Positions 7,683 to 18,005 of a stretch of DNA of 64,000 nucleotides are shown here, piece by piece. Position numbers and translations under genes: made by a program. Below the pieces are notes generated by a model that made no database searches, was not told the DNA's origin, and worked only from the letters and a program-made list of their open reading frames with translations. This DNA is from an uncultured Clostridia bacterium. Its GTDB lineage: Bacteria; Bacillota; Clostridia; TANB77; CAG-508. Location of the stretch: contig CAKPCF010000006.1 in assembly GCA_934141445.1 (NCBI GenBank), positions 11,827 to 75,826 of the forward strand, read 5' to 3'. The number at the start of each line of letters is the position of its first letter. Within the stretch, counting starts at the first letter, position 1.

Positions 7683-10029
7683 TTATAGGACGGAAATACC
7701 CGTCCTATATTTTTTAATATATATTTTTTCTTTTCTATCAACATTTATACTTATTTCTCCACTTTCATCTGTTCGATAAATTTTACAACCAACTTTTTTC
7801 AAATTCTCTAATGTTTCAATACTAGGATGTCCAAACTTATTATTTTTCCCCACTCCAATTACAGCAATTTTCGGAGAAACTGCTTTTAAAAAGTTTATAA
7901 TTGTTGAAGTTTTAGAACCGATGATGAGCAACTTTTAAAATATCTGCATTTAAATCAATACCTTGTTTTAGAATTGCCTCTTCAGCTACTTCTTCTATGT
8001 CTCCTGTAAATAACATAGAAAAACTATTATATTCTAATTTCACTACCAATGAATTATTATTTATTGCATTATCTGAAATTAGTTTATCTGTTGGCCATAG
8101 TATTTCTAAATATAAATTCTTTTCTGCTACAATTTTATTTCCTTGTATCACATTTATTATATTTATTTTATGATTCTTGGCAAGTTCTATCAATTGCTCT
8201 AAATTCTCTGTCATTTCATACTGCTTACCAATAACAATGTTTTCAATCCTCATATTTTCCATTAAATAAAAAAGCCCTGCAATATGGTCTGAATCACAAT
8301 GCGAAATAACAAGAAAATCAATTTTCTTTGCTCCTTTATTGATTAAAAATGGAAATAATACATTTTTTCCGTTTTCTTCTTCTCCACCATCTATAACAAT
8401 AAATTTATTTTTCTCAGTTTTTATTACAGTACAATCACCTTGTCCAACATCTAGAAAATAAATATCTATATTTTTTCTGAAAAAGTAGTTACTAAATAAT
8501 GAGTAGCATAATAATACAAAATTAAGAACTATAATAAAAATACAGAACAATATTTTTGAATCTAAAAATTTTATTAAATATATTTTTCTCTTTTTCTTAA
8601 ATATTTTATATAAATTCAAGAACTCTTTTATACTTGATTCTTTAAATTTTAACACTAAAATAAACATTATTAGAAAATATGATACTATTAAAATTTTTGA
8701 TGGTTTTTTACGAAAAATTGTTATTAGTGGTAATGAAGAAATTGATTTTATATATTTAAGTAGTAACAAAGTAATTAGATTATTAACACTACTAACACAT
8801 TTTATTTTTATAAAAATTTCGCAAAAACTGATATATCCTAATAGTAAACAAATTGGTATCAATGGCAATATAAAAATATTTAAAAATAATGAAAATACTG
8901 GAATTGTATAGAAACTGCTCCATATTATAGGAAATATAATAAGTTGAACCGAAATATTTAGGATTATATTTTTTATCAAAAAAATTTTAATCTTATTTAT
9001 ACCTTTGTCTTTTATTTTACTAATAAATACTTTATTTAAAAACTTACTATATAAAAATATTCCAAATATCCCTCCCATTGACAGCCACATTGCTATACTT
9101 TCAATATTATATGGATTCATTAACAATAAAACAAATATAGTAATAGCAAAATTATTATAAAAATTATCTTTTCTGTTTAAGCAAAATGCTAGTAAACTTA
9201 TAGTTTGCATTATAATTGCTCTTGTAGCAGATATTGGATAATCAATGAAAATCAAATATATACTCAATAAAATAATAATTACTAAATTTTTAACTTTCTT
9301 ATTAGTCTTAATTTTCTTTAAAACGTTATCAACCAACAGTACAATATAAGATATATGCATTCCAGAAATTGCTAAAATATGTAATAAATTACTTTTACTA
9401 AACATTTCTTTAATTTCCGAATCCATAGTGTTTCCTAGTAACATTGTATTTAAAAATTCGTAAGCTTCTTTTGAATATCTTTCCTTTAAAAAGTTTTCTA
9501 ATTTGTTTTTTATTTTTCCTAACTCATTTAATACTTTTTTGTTTCCAATGAATTTACATTGATTGATTTTCACACTTCCATATATTTTCTTTTGTTTTAA
9601 ATATTTTTTATAATTAAAATTATCTTCGTTTGTTGCTTCTTTTGGTTCTTGATATTCACCCTCAACGAAAATAATATCTCCAACTTTATACTTTGGCATC
9701 TTTTTTGAAAAGTATAATTCCAAATAAATACCTTTTTTCCCTTTTGCTATATAAATATAATTATATTTACTTTCATTTTTCTCTTTAACAATTGTCAATT
9801 CCATGTTGATATCTGTCAAATTATAAAAACTTTCATATCTATTTTCACAATAATTTATATATCCAAATCCAAACATTGCCAAAGTAAAGAAAATCAAAAA
9901 TAAGCTCATTTTATTTCTTAAATATAAAATTATCCCTACACAACAATTTATAACAAAAAAAGAGGCAATATCTTTTAAATATCGCCCCCAATATATCCCG
10001 AATAGAAATGATATAGCTACTACTATCAT
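7683..10029 (-). CDS. comEC: ComEC/Rec2 DNA-uptake channel, frame changes at a CGG codon
   Basis: Membrane channel that passes single-stranded DNA into the cell during transformation. An N-terminal membrane pair and soluble domain are followed by the Competence region with many membrane segments (about residues 200-500, including SGMHISYIVLL). A metallo-beta-lactamase-like domain follows: FLDVGQGDC near 525, SHCDSDHIAGL near 578, and LKVAHH at 697-703. Just there frame 1 reads CGG TTC TAA and ends. The +1 frame continues GSKTST...FGHPS, the conserved rest of this domain (HHGSKTS). Skipping the C of CGG gives 781 residues, normal for ComEC. Either a programmed or forced frameshift, or a broken gene. 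No other competence genes are in the window. Confidence 0.88.
7684..7712. terminator. Bidirectional terminator between the 6779 gene and comEC
   Basis: A 10-bp perfect stem (TATAGGACGG / CCGTCCTATA) with a 6-nt loop and a T run on the plus side. It overlaps the last codons and stop of the convergent comEC. Confidence 0.85.
7918..7920 (-). other. CGG codon at frame-change site 2 (comEC)
   Basis: Coding-strand context is CAT CAT CGG TTC TAA. Removing the C gives CAT CAT GGT TCT AAA, that is HHGSK, the conserved ComEC motif. In frame 1 the stop comes two codons on. Confidence 0.7.
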
Positions 10030-10064
10030 GTTCTACTCCTTTTATAATTTACTTTTATAAATGA

Positions 10065-11519
10065 TTATTCTACAATTCTTCTTGCTGTTACATATCTTGT
10101 ATTATAATATGAATTTGTACTTAATGCATCAGTAACAACTCCTCTTTTAGGATTAGCTGCATGTATAAATTGGTTATCTCCCATGTAAATTCCTACATGC
10201 CCTATTTTAGTTTTTCCTTCATCATAGAATAAAATTAAATCTCCTGCTTCCAAATCTTCTCTATCTATTTCTGTTCCACTAGATGTTTGATCTGCTGCAA
10301 CAGAACCCAATGTATATCCGAAATGTTTAAATACATATTTTGTAAAACCTGAGCAGTCAAAGCCTGTTGATGGTGATTTACCACCTAAAACATAGTTTAA
10401 TCCTAAAAATTGTTTTGCATATTCAACAACTTCTTCACCACTTGTTGATGATTCAGAAGAACTTGATTCTTTTGAAGAATTGTCACTAGTAACAGTATTT
10501 TCTTCTACTGTTTCTGAAGCTTGAGATGCTATGCTTGAATTAGTTTCTTCAGTTGTTCTAAGTTCTGCTAAACCTCTTGAACTTATAGTTCCAATTGTTA
10601 CAAGTTTTTTAGATATATAACCACTTACAGAACCAGCTTCAATTTCATACCATCCATCACTTTCTGATTTAATTGTTACTTCATCAAATTCATCTAATGT
10701 GCTTACTAGTTTTGAAGATGTGCTAGCTTTTTCTCTAACATTAGCTGTTTCAACATTTATATATCCTTTTTTATTTACATTTGAAGTTTCTTCACTTCTA
10801 CTATTATCTGTATTTTCGTTAGATGAGCTAGAATTATTTTCTTCTGTTGGTTGTTTTTCTGTGCTTTCATTAGAAACATTACTTGTATTATCATCAGATG
10901 TGACTAATGATTTTGGAATCCAACCTTGTTTTGAAGAACTTTCTACTTTTATCCAATTCTTTAAGTCATAAATAACTGTAATTTCTGTTCCAGAACTTAA
11001 TTCTGATACATCATTTGAAGAAAATGTTGGTAAAATTTTCATTTTTGTATTACTTTTAATTTTTACTTTTGTACCTTCAATATTTTCTAAAGTTGAACTA
11101 TTATTTTCACTTTCTGAATTATTTACTTCATTTGTAGTATTATCATTCGTATTATTTGTAGGATTTGAGTTTTCTTCACTATTATCTGTATTTTCTGCAG
11201 TGTTAGTTTCAGTTGTACTATTACTTGTAGTATTAGTTGTGCTACTAGAATTATTTTCTTGATTTGTTATGTATTCTTTACTAGCATATCCAGTATTTCC
11301 ATTAAATTTTACTTTATACCAATCACCAGATTCACCAATAATTTCAACTTTGTCATCTTCATAAGCAACATCTAATACTTCTGAAGTTTTGCTTGCTTGT
11401 GCTCTAATTCTTAAAGCTTCAATATTAACTTTTCCAGTAGCAGCAAAACATTTACTAAAACTTGCCAACAATAATAAGCTAACTCCAAAACTACATACAA
11501 ACTTTTTACTTTTCTTCAT
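10065..11519 (-). CDS. Secreted NlpC/P60 cell-wall hydrolase with three SH3 domains
   Basis: Peptidoglycan endopeptidase acting outside the cell. After a signal peptide (FVCSFGVSLLLLASFSKCFA) come three bacterial SH3 domains (about residues 28-85, 145-205 and 255-315) joined by long Ser/Thr/Asn/Glu-rich linkers. The C-terminal NlpC/P60 domain starts near 365 and has the catalytic Cys in FDCSGFTKYV and histidines in GHVGIYMG and QFIHAANP. Such enzymes cut D-Glu-mDAP bonds. An in-frame ATG lies upstream at 11543, inside aspS, but AGGAAGG is best placed for the ATG at 11519, 10 nt after the aspS stop, so co-transcription is likely. Confidence 0.9.
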   Translation of the reverse strand: MKKSKKFVCSFGVSLLLLASFSKCFAATGKVNIEALRIRAQASKTSEVLDVAYEDDKVEIIGESGDWYKVKFNGNTGYASKEYITNQENNSSSTTNTTSNSTTETNTAENTDNSEENSNPTNNTNDNTTNEVNNSESENNSSTLENIEGTKVKIKSNTKMKILPTFSSNDVSELSSGTEITVIYDLKNWIKVESSSKQGWIPKSLVTSDDNTSNVSNESTEKQPTEENNSSSSNENTDNSRSEETSNVNKKGYINVETANVREKASTSSKLVSTLDEFDEVTIKSESDGWYEIEAGSVSGYISKKLVTIGTISSRGLAELRTTEETNSSIASQASETVEENTVTSDNSSKESSSSESSTSGEEVVEYAKQFLGLNYVLGGKSPSTGFDCSGFTKYVFKHFGYTLGSVAADQTSSGTEIDREDLEAGDLILFYDEGKTKIGHVGIYMGDNQFIHAANPKRGVVTDALSTNSYYNTRYVTARRIVE

Positions 11520-11529
11520 TTGAACCTTC

Positions 11530-13296
11530 CTATTCTTTTTCATCTAATTTTAAAGTAATATGAACTTCTTCTAGTTGTTTGTCAAATACTTTTGATGGTG
11601 CATTCATCATCATATCTCTAGCTTTTTTATTCTTTGGGAAAGCAATAACTTCACGAATATTATCTTCTTTTGCAAGAAGCATAACAATTCTGTCTAATCC
11701 TGGAGCAGCACCAGCATGTGGTGGTGTACCATAACTGAAAGCATTAAATAATGCACCAAAACGATTTTTAACATCTTCAACTGTATATCCTGCAATTTCA
11801 AATGCTTTTATCATTATTTCTTGGTCATGATTTCTAACAGCTCCTGATGCTAATTCATATCCATTACATACTAAATCATATTGATATGCATAAATATCTA
11901 AAGGATCTTTTGTACATAAAGCTTCCATTCCACCTTGTGGCATTGAGAATGGATTATGGTTAAAATCAATAGTTCCTTCATCAGATAATTCATACATTGG
12001 AAAATCAACTATAAAGCAGAATTTGAATATATTTTTTTCTAATAAATCAAGTTCTGTTCCTAATTTTATTCTAACTCCACCTGCAATTTTTTGTGCTTTT
12101 TCAAATTCATCTGCTATAAAGAATATTGCATCTCCTGATTTAATATTCATTTTTTCAAAGATTTTATTTTTTCTATCTTCATCTATAAATTTGCTTATTC
12201 CACCTGTTAAATTATTTGTTTCATCAACTTTAACCCAAGCTAAACCTTTTGCTCCTAATTCTTCTTGTGCATAAGCTCCCATACTATCAAAGAATTTTCT
12301 TGAATGTTCTTGCATATTTGAAGTTTTAATTGCTTTTATTGTTTTTCCTTTAAAAGCATTAAATTCTGTTCCATCAAAAATATCTGTTAAATCTTCTATA
12401 ATCAAAGGATTTCTTAAATCTGGCTTATCAGAACCATATTTTTCCATTGCTTCTTTATAAGGTATTCTAATAAATTCTCCATCTTCTACTTTATAATCTG
12501 TATTCTTTTTAAATACTGTTGGAATAACTTTTTCAATTACTTTTAATACATCTTCTTGAGTTGCAAAACTCATTTCAAAGTCTACTTGATAAAATTCTCC
12601 TGGTGAACGGTCAGCTCTTGGATCTTCATCTCTAAAGCATGGAGCAATTTGATAATATTTATCAAATCCAGATACCATCAATAATTGTTTAAATTGTTGT
12701 GGTGCTTGTGGAAGTGCATAAAATTCTCCTGGATGTAATCTACTTGGTACTAAAAAGTCTCTAGCTCCTTCAGGTGATGAATTTGCTAAAATCGGTGTTT
12801 GAATTTCAGTAAATCCAAGCTCATCCATTACATTTCTAAAATCTTTCATTATTTTAGAACGAAGTTTTAAATTTTGATGAATTTTATCATTTCTTAAATC
12901 TAAAAATCTGTATTCTAGTCTCAAATCTTCTCTTACATTTTGACCATCAACATTTATTTCAAAAGGTAATGAACTTCTACATTTTCCTAGCACTGTAATC
13001 TTTTCAGCTACTACTTCTATATCTCCTGTAGGAATTTTATCGTTTTTACTGCTTCTTTCCACAACCTTTCCACTAATTGTGATTGTACATTCTTTTGTTA
13101 CATCTTTTATTTGTTCTTCAAGTCCTGCTACATCTGATATAACAATTTGAGTAATTCCAAACTCATCTCTTAAATCAATAAACATCATTTTTCCAAGATT
13201 TCTGATTGTTTGAACAAAACCAGCTAATCTTACTTCTTTTCCTACATCTGTTATTCTTAATTCTCCACAATTATTAGTTCTATATTCGTTAGACAT
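11530..13296 (-). CDS. aspS: Aspartyl-tRNA synthetase
   Basis: Class II synthetase that charges tRNA-Asp, cytoplasmic. It has the N-terminal OB-fold anticodon-binding domain (GFVQTIRNLGKMMFIDLRD, about 26-45), class II motif 2 (FRDEDPRADRSPGEFYQVDF, about 218-237), the bacterial-type insertion domain in the middle, and motif 3 near the end (GAAPGLDRIVMLL). Length of 588 residues is usual for bacterial AspRS. AAAGGAAAA precedes the ATG. The synthetase is encoded without HisRS next to it, unlike many Bacillota where hisS-aspS are adjacent. Confidence 0.96.
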   Translation of the reverse strand: MSNEYRTNNCGELRITDVGKEVRLAGFVQTIRNLGKMMFIDLRDEFGITQIVISDVAGLEEQIKDVTKECTITISGKVVERSSKNDKIPTGDIEVVAEKITVLGKCRSSLPFEINVDGQNVREDLRLEYRFLDLRNDKIHQNLKLRSKIMKDFRNVMDELGFTEIQTPILANSSPEGARDFLVPSRLHPGEFYALPQAPQQFKQLLMVSGFDKYYQIAPCFRDEDPRADRSPGEFYQVDFEMSFATQEDVLKVIEKVIPTVFKKNTDYKVEDGEFIRIPYKEAMEKYGSDKPDLRNPLIIEDLTDIFDGTEFNAFKGKTIKAIKTSNMQEHSRKFFDSMGAYAQEELGAKGLAWVKVDETNNLTGGISKFIDEDRKNKIFEKMNIKSGDAIFFIADEFEKAQKIAGGVRIKLGTELDLLEKNIFKFCFIVDFPMYELSDEGTIDFNHNPFSMPQGGMEALCTKDPLDIYAYQYDLVCNGYELASGAVRNHDQEIMIKAFEIAGYTVEDVKNRFGALFNAFSYGTPPHAGAAPGLDRIVMLLAKEDNIREVIAFPKNKKARDMMMNAPSKVFDKQLEEVHITLKLDEKE

Positions 13297-13332
13297 TTTT
13301 GTTTTCCTTTCTGCTTTTACTATTTGTTTTTA

Positions 13333-13836
13333 TTATCTTGTTCTTTCTTGTCTTTCGTGTCCGCCTTTTTCTCTATCTTCAGATTTATCTGCTTTTCCAG
13401 AAGCATCAACAATCAAATCATCAAATTCATTTGGCAATTCTTGATATTCTTGTTCCTGTTTCTTCTTTTTTTTCTTCTTAGCTTTATCTATTATTGCTCT
13501 TGCTTCTGCTTCTGATTTCGCATTTTTCAAAGCTTCAGAATCAACTTCTGGTTCATTTTCATCTCTACCAAAAGTATATTTTGTACTTGTTGCCTTTTTC
13601 ATTTCCAAATCTACAACTTTTTGTTGTTTTATTAAAATAGCAATCCTTTTCAAGTCTGTTTCAATTTGTTTTTTTTCGTTAGAGTCTTGTGCCCTTGCAA
13701 GTTGCTTTCTTAAATCTATTTCTATATCTTCTAAAGTTTCACTATTATTTGTTTCCTGTTCTACATTCTTAGGCAAGCTAAAAAATGTTTCTCTTATTTC
13801 TGCAGGTGTTGGATTTTCACTATCAAAATTTCCCAT
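13333..13836 (-). CDS. Hypothetical charged coiled-coil protein
   Basis: A 167-residue soluble protein with no recognised family. Residues 30-85 are heptad-like and highly charged (ETDLKRIAILIKQQKVVDLE), suggesting a coiled coil. A run of nine lysines broken by no other residue follows near residue 120, then an acidic patch (ELPNEFDDLIVD), and a basic, low-complexity tail. The best ribosome site (AGGTGAGGTGAAAG) ends about 15 nt before the ATG, and the 12-bp palindrome GTCTAATTAGAC lies between them, so start efficiency may be low or controlled. It lies 36 nt upstream of aspS, possibly in one operon. Confidence 0.55.
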   Translation of the reverse strand: MGNFDSENPTPAEIRETFFSLPKNVEQETNNSETLEDIEIDLRKQLARAQDSNEKKQIETDLKRIAILIKQQKVVDLEMKKATSTKYTFGRDENEPEVDSEALKNAKSEAEARAIIDKAKKKKKKKQEQEYQELPNEFDDLIVDASGKADKSEDREKGGHERQERTR

Positions 13837-13895
13837 AAAATTTCGTCTAATTAGACTTTCACCTCACCTTTCTCCTAAAACTCTAGAGTTATTAT

Positions 13896-13927
13896 AACAA
13901 AAAAGACCTTACAAAGCAAGGTCTTTT
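13896..13927 (-). terminator. Terminator of the dnaG-rpoD operon
   Basis: AAAAGACCTT and AAGGTCTTTT form a 10-bp stem with a 7-nt loop; on the minus strand it continues into a T run. Confidence 0.85.
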
Positions 13928-13990
13928 ATAATATTAAATCATATAAAATTCATACTCTATATAATGGTAATATTTATATATTCTATAACA

Positions 13991-15382
13991 TTAACTCATA
14001 TAGTCTTTTAGGCGTTTACTTCTGCTTGGATGTCTTAATTTTCTTAAAGCTTTTGCTTCAATTTGACGAATTCTTTCACGAGTTACTTGGAATTCTTTAC
14101 CAACTTCTTCAAGTGTTCTAGCTTTTCCATCTTCTAATCCAAAACGAAGTTTTAAAACTTTTGCTTCTCTTGGAGTTAATGTACTCATAACTTCTTCAAG
14201 TTGCTCTTTTAATAATGTATAAGCAGCTGAATCATGTGGTGCAGGTGACTCATCATCTGGAATGAAATCTCCTAAATGGCTATCATCTTCCTCACCAATT
14301 GGTGTTTCCAAAGATACAGGGTCTTGTGCTATTTTTTGAATTTCCATAACTTTTTCTACTGGAATTTCCATTTCTTCAGCAATTTCTTCTGGCGTTGGCT
14401 CTCTTCCTAAAATTTGAAGTAAATGTCTTGATGTACGAATCAATTTATTGATTGTTTCTACCATGTGAACTGGAATACGAATTGTTCTTGCTTGGTCTGC
14501 AATAGCTCTTGTTATAGCTTGTCTAATCCACCATGTAGCATAAGTTGAAAATTTAAATCCCTTTGTATAATCAAATTTTTCAACAGCTTTAATTAGTCCC
14601 ATATTTCCTTCTTGGATTAAGTCTAAGAAAAGCATTCCTCTACCAACATATTTTTTAGCAATACTTACAACTAATCTTAAATTTGATTCCGCAAGTTTTT
14701 GTTTAGCTTCTTCATCATTTTCAAGTATTCTTTTAGCTAAATCTAATTCTTCGTCAAAAGAAAGTAATGGAATTCTTCCTATTTCTTTTAAGTACATTCT
14801 AACAGGGTCATCAACACTGATGCCATCCATGTTTCCTATATCAATATCATCAAGTTTGATATTTTCAACTTCTTCTAAATCTTCTATATCTGGCTCAAAT
14901 AGGTCATCATCATCTTTTAAAACATTTACTCCAAGTTCTTCAAAAGCATCAAAAACCTTATCAATTTCTTCTGGATTTGTTTCACCTAATTCTGCTGCAA
15001 GTTCTCCATAAGTAATTTTTCCTTTTTCTTTTGCTGATTTTAATATTTTCATTACTTTTTCTTGTTCTTTACTATCTATTTTTTTGCCTTCAACAATTAT
15101 TTCAGGTTTTACTTCTTCAACACTTTTAGACTTCTTTACTTCTTTTGATTCTGTTTTATCTGCACTACTTTTCTTTGTTTCTGTTTTACTAACTGCTTTT
15201 TCAGTTTTAGCTTTTTTTTCTGCTACAACATTTTCATCAGTAGCTTTTTTAGATGTACTTTTACTTTCAGCTTTTTCTTTAACATCTACTGTTTTCTTTT
15301 CTACTTTTGGAGTTTTCTTTGGTTTTTCTTTTAGTTCATTTAATTCAACCTGTCCATCATTATCTTTTTTCATTCTAATCAA
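13991..15382 (-). CDS. rpoD: Primary sigma factor RpoD (sigma-A) with a long basic N-terminal extension
   Basis: Housekeeping sigma factor for RNA polymerase. Residues 1-105 are a Lys/Ser/Thr/Glu-rich low-complexity extension. Region 1.1 follows (VMKILKSAKEKGKITYGELA), then 1.2 (DDPVRMYLKEIGRIPLL), region 2 with the -10 recognition helix (FKFSTYATWWIRQAITRAI), region 3, and region 4 with the -35 HTH (TLEEVGKEFQVTRERIRQIE). AGGAGG lies between the dnaG stop and two possible starts: TTG at 15382 (3 nt away) and ATG at 15373 (12 nt away), so the exact start is uncertain. Same operon as dnaG, as in Bacillus. Many window promoters match its consensus. Confidence 0.95.
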   Translation of the reverse strand: MIRMKKDNDGQVELNELKEKPKKTPKVEKKTVDVKEKAESKSTSKKATDENVVAEKKAKTEKAVSKTETKKSSADKTESKEVKKSKSVEEVKPEIIVEGKKIDSKEQEKVMKILKSAKEKGKITYGELAAELGETNPEEIDKVFDAFEELGVNVLKDDDDLFEPDIEDLEEVENIKLDDIDIGNMDGISVDDPVRMYLKEIGRIPLLSFDEELDLAKRILENDEEAKQKLAESNLRLVVSIAKKYVGRGMLFLDLIQEGNMGLIKAVEKFDYTKGFKFSTYATWWIRQAITRAIADQARTIRIPVHMVETINKLIRTSRHLLQILGREPTPEEIAEEMEIPVEKVMEIQKIAQDPVSLETPIGEEDDSHLGDFIPDDESPAPHDSAAYTLLKEQLEEVMSTLTPREAKVLKLRFGLEDGKARTLEEVGKEFQVTRERIRQIEAKALRKLRHPSRSKRLKDYMS

Positions 15383-15389
15383 TAACCTC

Positions 15390-17177
15390 CTACTTTTTTT
15401 TAGCCAGTTCTATAATTATATTGTTCAATTCTGTTTCCAATTTCATTATATCTTCTTTTGAAAGATTTTCTGTATTATCCAATTGTTTTATAATTTCATT
15501 TTTTCTGTTATTTAATCTTTCTTTATTATAAATAATTATAATATCTTCTATGCATTTTTCTGTTGAACTTATCTCATAATCAGTAACCATTATTTCACTA
15601 ATATGATTTTGTATTTCTTGATCTTCAATATTAGAAATAAGTGAAACAATTTTTTCTTGATTTAAGTCACTTTCTTCCATTATAATTTTAAATATTTTTT
15701 TATTTAATTCTATTTTAAAATCATTTTCTGTAATATTAGATTTTATCTTTTCAAAAGCTTCATCATAATTATTTATCAATAAATATAAAACTAATTTTTC
15801 TCTTTTAGCAATAGCTTCATTTACTTCTTCAGTCTTAATAGTTTCACTATTTATCTTTCTGTTTAAAACTTCTTTAGTTGGTGCATTTGTATATGTAAGT
15901 TTATTTACTTCCGCATAAATTGCTTCTTTAGAAATTTGATATTGCTTTGCTACATTTTCTATATAAATTTCTCTTTCAATTTTATTCTCAACTTTAGCTA
16001 AAACTTTTGTTATTTCTTTTAAAAATTTAACTTTATCTGTTGCATTTTCTAAATTATATTTTTCTCTTAGCATCTTTATTCTAAATTCGACTAAAGATAT
16101 AGCATTATCAACTAATAGATTAAATCTACCACTTCCATATTTAATTATATATTCATCTGGGTCTTTTGCACCTTCCATTTGAAGAACTCTAGCATCACAA
16201 CCAAGTTTTGTTAAAATTTCAAGTGCTCTTAGAATTGCTTCTTGTCCTGCACCATCAGAATCATAACTTAAAATGATTTGTTCTCCATATCTTGCTAGAA
16301 GTCTTGCTTGTTCTTCAGTAAGAGCTGTTCCTAAAGATGCAACTACATTATGTATTCCTCTTTGATGTAATGAAATTGCATCCATATATCCTTCTACTAA
16401 AATTAGTCTTTTATTATTTGTTTGTCTAGCTATATTTAAAGCAAATAAATGCTTCTTTTTTGAATATATTAAGTTTTCATTTGAATTGATATATTTAGCC
16501 ATTTTTTCATTGTTGTCAAGTCTTCTGCCACCAAAAGCTACAACCTTCCCATTTACTGTCATTATAGGAAACATCAATCTTTTCCTAAATCTATCTATGT
16601 ACTCTCCTCTATCATTTTTATTTACTAGACCAGTTGCTAATATTTCTTCATCTTTAAAACCTTTTGCCTTAAGCATTTTGTATAATTCGTTATACTCACC
16701 AGAATATCCGATTTTAAAGGCTTTTAAAGTAGCATTATCCATTTTTCTTTGTTTTACATAGTCTTGTGCAATTTTAGCTAGTGGCTTGTACAATCTTTCA
16801 TGGTAAAACATAGCGGTTTCTATGTTTATTTTAAACATTCTATCTTTTAAATATTGTTTTTCATTATATCCTTCATTTTCTAAAGTTGGCAACTGAATTC
16901 TTGCCCTTTCAGCAAGAATTTCAATACTTTCTTTAAAAGATACTTTTTCAATTTCACTTATAAAATTGAAAACATCTCCGCCCTTGTGACAGCCAAAGCA
17001 ATGGAAATATTGTCTATCTGGAGAAACAGAAAAAGAAGGTGATTTTTCATTGTGAAAAGGACATAATCCAAAATAATTTCTTCCACTTCTTTTTAAAACA
17101 ACATATTGAGATATGACTTCAACTATATCATTTGCTGAACGAATTTCTTCTTTTAATTCATTACTATATTGAACCAT
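15390..17177 (-). CDS. dnaG: DNA primase DnaG
   Basis: Makes RNA primers for replication. The N-terminal zinc-binding domain shows C-x2-H and C-x2-C ligands (CPFHNEKSPSFSVS and YFHCFGCHKGGD, about residues 39-66). The RNA polymerase domain has YSGEYNELY and the Toprim motifs: LVEGYMDAISLHQRG with Glu, and ILSYDSDGAGQEAILRALE with the metal-binding aspartates. The C-terminal helicase-binding part is poorly conserved, as usual. The frame is open further upstream, but AAAGG placed before ATG at 17177 makes that the start (595 residues). The stop TAG overlaps the AGGAGG of rpoD. Confidence 0.95.
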   Translation of the reverse strand: MVQYSNELKEEIRSANDIVEVISQYVVLKRSGRNYFGLCPFHNEKSPSFSVSPDRQYFHCFGCHKGGDVFNFISEIEKVSFKESIEILAERARIQLPTLENEGYNEKQYLKDRMFKINIETAMFYHERLYKPLAKIAQDYVKQRKMDNATLKAFKIGYSGEYNELYKMLKAKGFKDEEILATGLVNKNDRGEYIDRFRKRLMFPIMTVNGKVVAFGGRRLDNNEKMAKYINSNENLIYSKKKHLFALNIARQTNNKRLILVEGYMDAISLHQRGIHNVVASLGTALTEEQARLLARYGEQIILSYDSDGAGQEAILRALEILTKLGCDARVLQMEGAKDPDEYIIKYGSGRFNLLVDNAISLVEFRIKMLREKYNLENATDKVKFLKEITKVLAKVENKIEREIYIENVAKQYQISKEAIYAEVNKLTYTNAPTKEVLNRKINSETIKTEEVNEAIAKREKLVLYLLINNYDEAFEKIKSNITENDFKIELNKKIFKIIMEESDLNQEKIVSLISNIEDQEIQNHISEIMVTDYEISSTEKCIEDIIIIYNKERLNNRKNEIIKQLDNTENLSKEDIMKLETELNNIIIELAKKK

Positions 17178-17342
17178 TACTTCATACCTTTCAAATATAT
17201 TATTCGACAGATTGTTTTTAAATCCTTCATTTTTTCTAATAAAAGTGAACATAATTTATTTACTATTTTTCAAAATGTCGAATTGTGTTGATTTTTAGTT
17301 AAATCATCTTTTTTATACAATTATGTCAACTCTAAATTAAGC

Positions 17343-17376
17343 AACAAAAAGATGATATACAAAGTATATCATCTTT
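17343..17376 (-). terminator. Terminator of carD
   Basis: A 13-bp perfect stem (AAAGATGATATAC / GTATATCATCTTT) with a 3-nt loop, followed on the minus strand by five T. Confidence 0.88.
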
Positions 17377-17397
17377 AGTTTTTATGTATTCTTGTAA

Positions 17398-17961
17398 CTA
17401 CGCTTGAATAAATTTCTTCATTACCTTTGGACTAGAAATTTCTTCCATTGGTGTAGTTTCTGGAACTACATTGTGCATTTCATAAGAAACATTGATTTTC
17501 TGCTCAACTAATTCTTCAACTTCATCTTTATCTTTATCTTCTACTAAAACTAATTCACTAACAAGAATTTGCTTTGCGTTCAATAACATTTTCTTTTCAG
17601 TTGTTGATAAGCCTTTATCTTTTTGCTTAAATGTTAAATTTCTTACAATGTCTGCAACCTCATAAATGTCTCCAGATTTCATCTTTTCAACATTTTCTCT
17701 GTATCTTTTGTTCCATTTCATAGACATTTCTGTGCATTCTTGTCCTAATACACTGATTACTTTTCCGGCTGTTTCTTTGTCTATAATGTTTCTAACTCCA
17801 ATTTGTTCAGCTTTTGCAGTAGGTACCATAACTTTTACTTCACCTGGCATTTTGATTATATAATAACTTTGTTTTTCATCTCCAATAGCTTTTTCCTCTA
17901 TTGATTGAATAACACCAGCTCCATGCATTGGGTATACTATTTTATCTCCTACTTTAAACAT
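17398..17961 (-). CDS. carD: CarD/CdnL-type RNA polymerase-binding regulator
   Basis: Binds the beta subunit of RNA polymerase and stabilises open promoter complexes, notably at rRNA promoters. The N-terminal RNAP-interacting Tudor-like domain is clear (FKVGDKIVYPMHGAGVIQSI, residues 2-21, and YYIIKMPGEVKVMVPT). The helical C-terminal DNA-binding domain follows (WNKRYRENVEKMKSGDIYEV, about 97-116, and GLSTTEKKMLLNAKQILVSE). The final 35 residues are acidic and then variable. AAGGAGTG precedes the ATG at 17961; the longer open frame upstream crosses the promoter and is not used. Single gene with own promoter and terminator. Confidence 0.92.
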   Translation of the reverse strand: MFKVGDKIVYPMHGAGVIQSIEEKAIGDEKQSYYIIKMPGEVKVMVPTAKAEQIGVRNIIDKETAGKVISVLGQECTEMSMKWNKRYRENVEKMKSGDIYEVADIVRNLTFKQKDKGLSTTEKKMLLNAKQILVSELVLVEDKDKDEVEELVEQKINVSYEMHNVVPETTPMEEISSPKVMKKFIQA

Positions 17962-18005
17962 TTTTGTCACTCCTTCCAAGTAATTCTCTTGATTACTACA
18001 TTTCA

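Noticed and set aside
13845..13856. 12-bp palindrome GTCTAATTAGAC before the 13333 gene as an operator
   Set aside because: It lies between ribosome site and start codon, no regulator is linked to it, and 12 bp can arise by chance in such AT-rich DNA.
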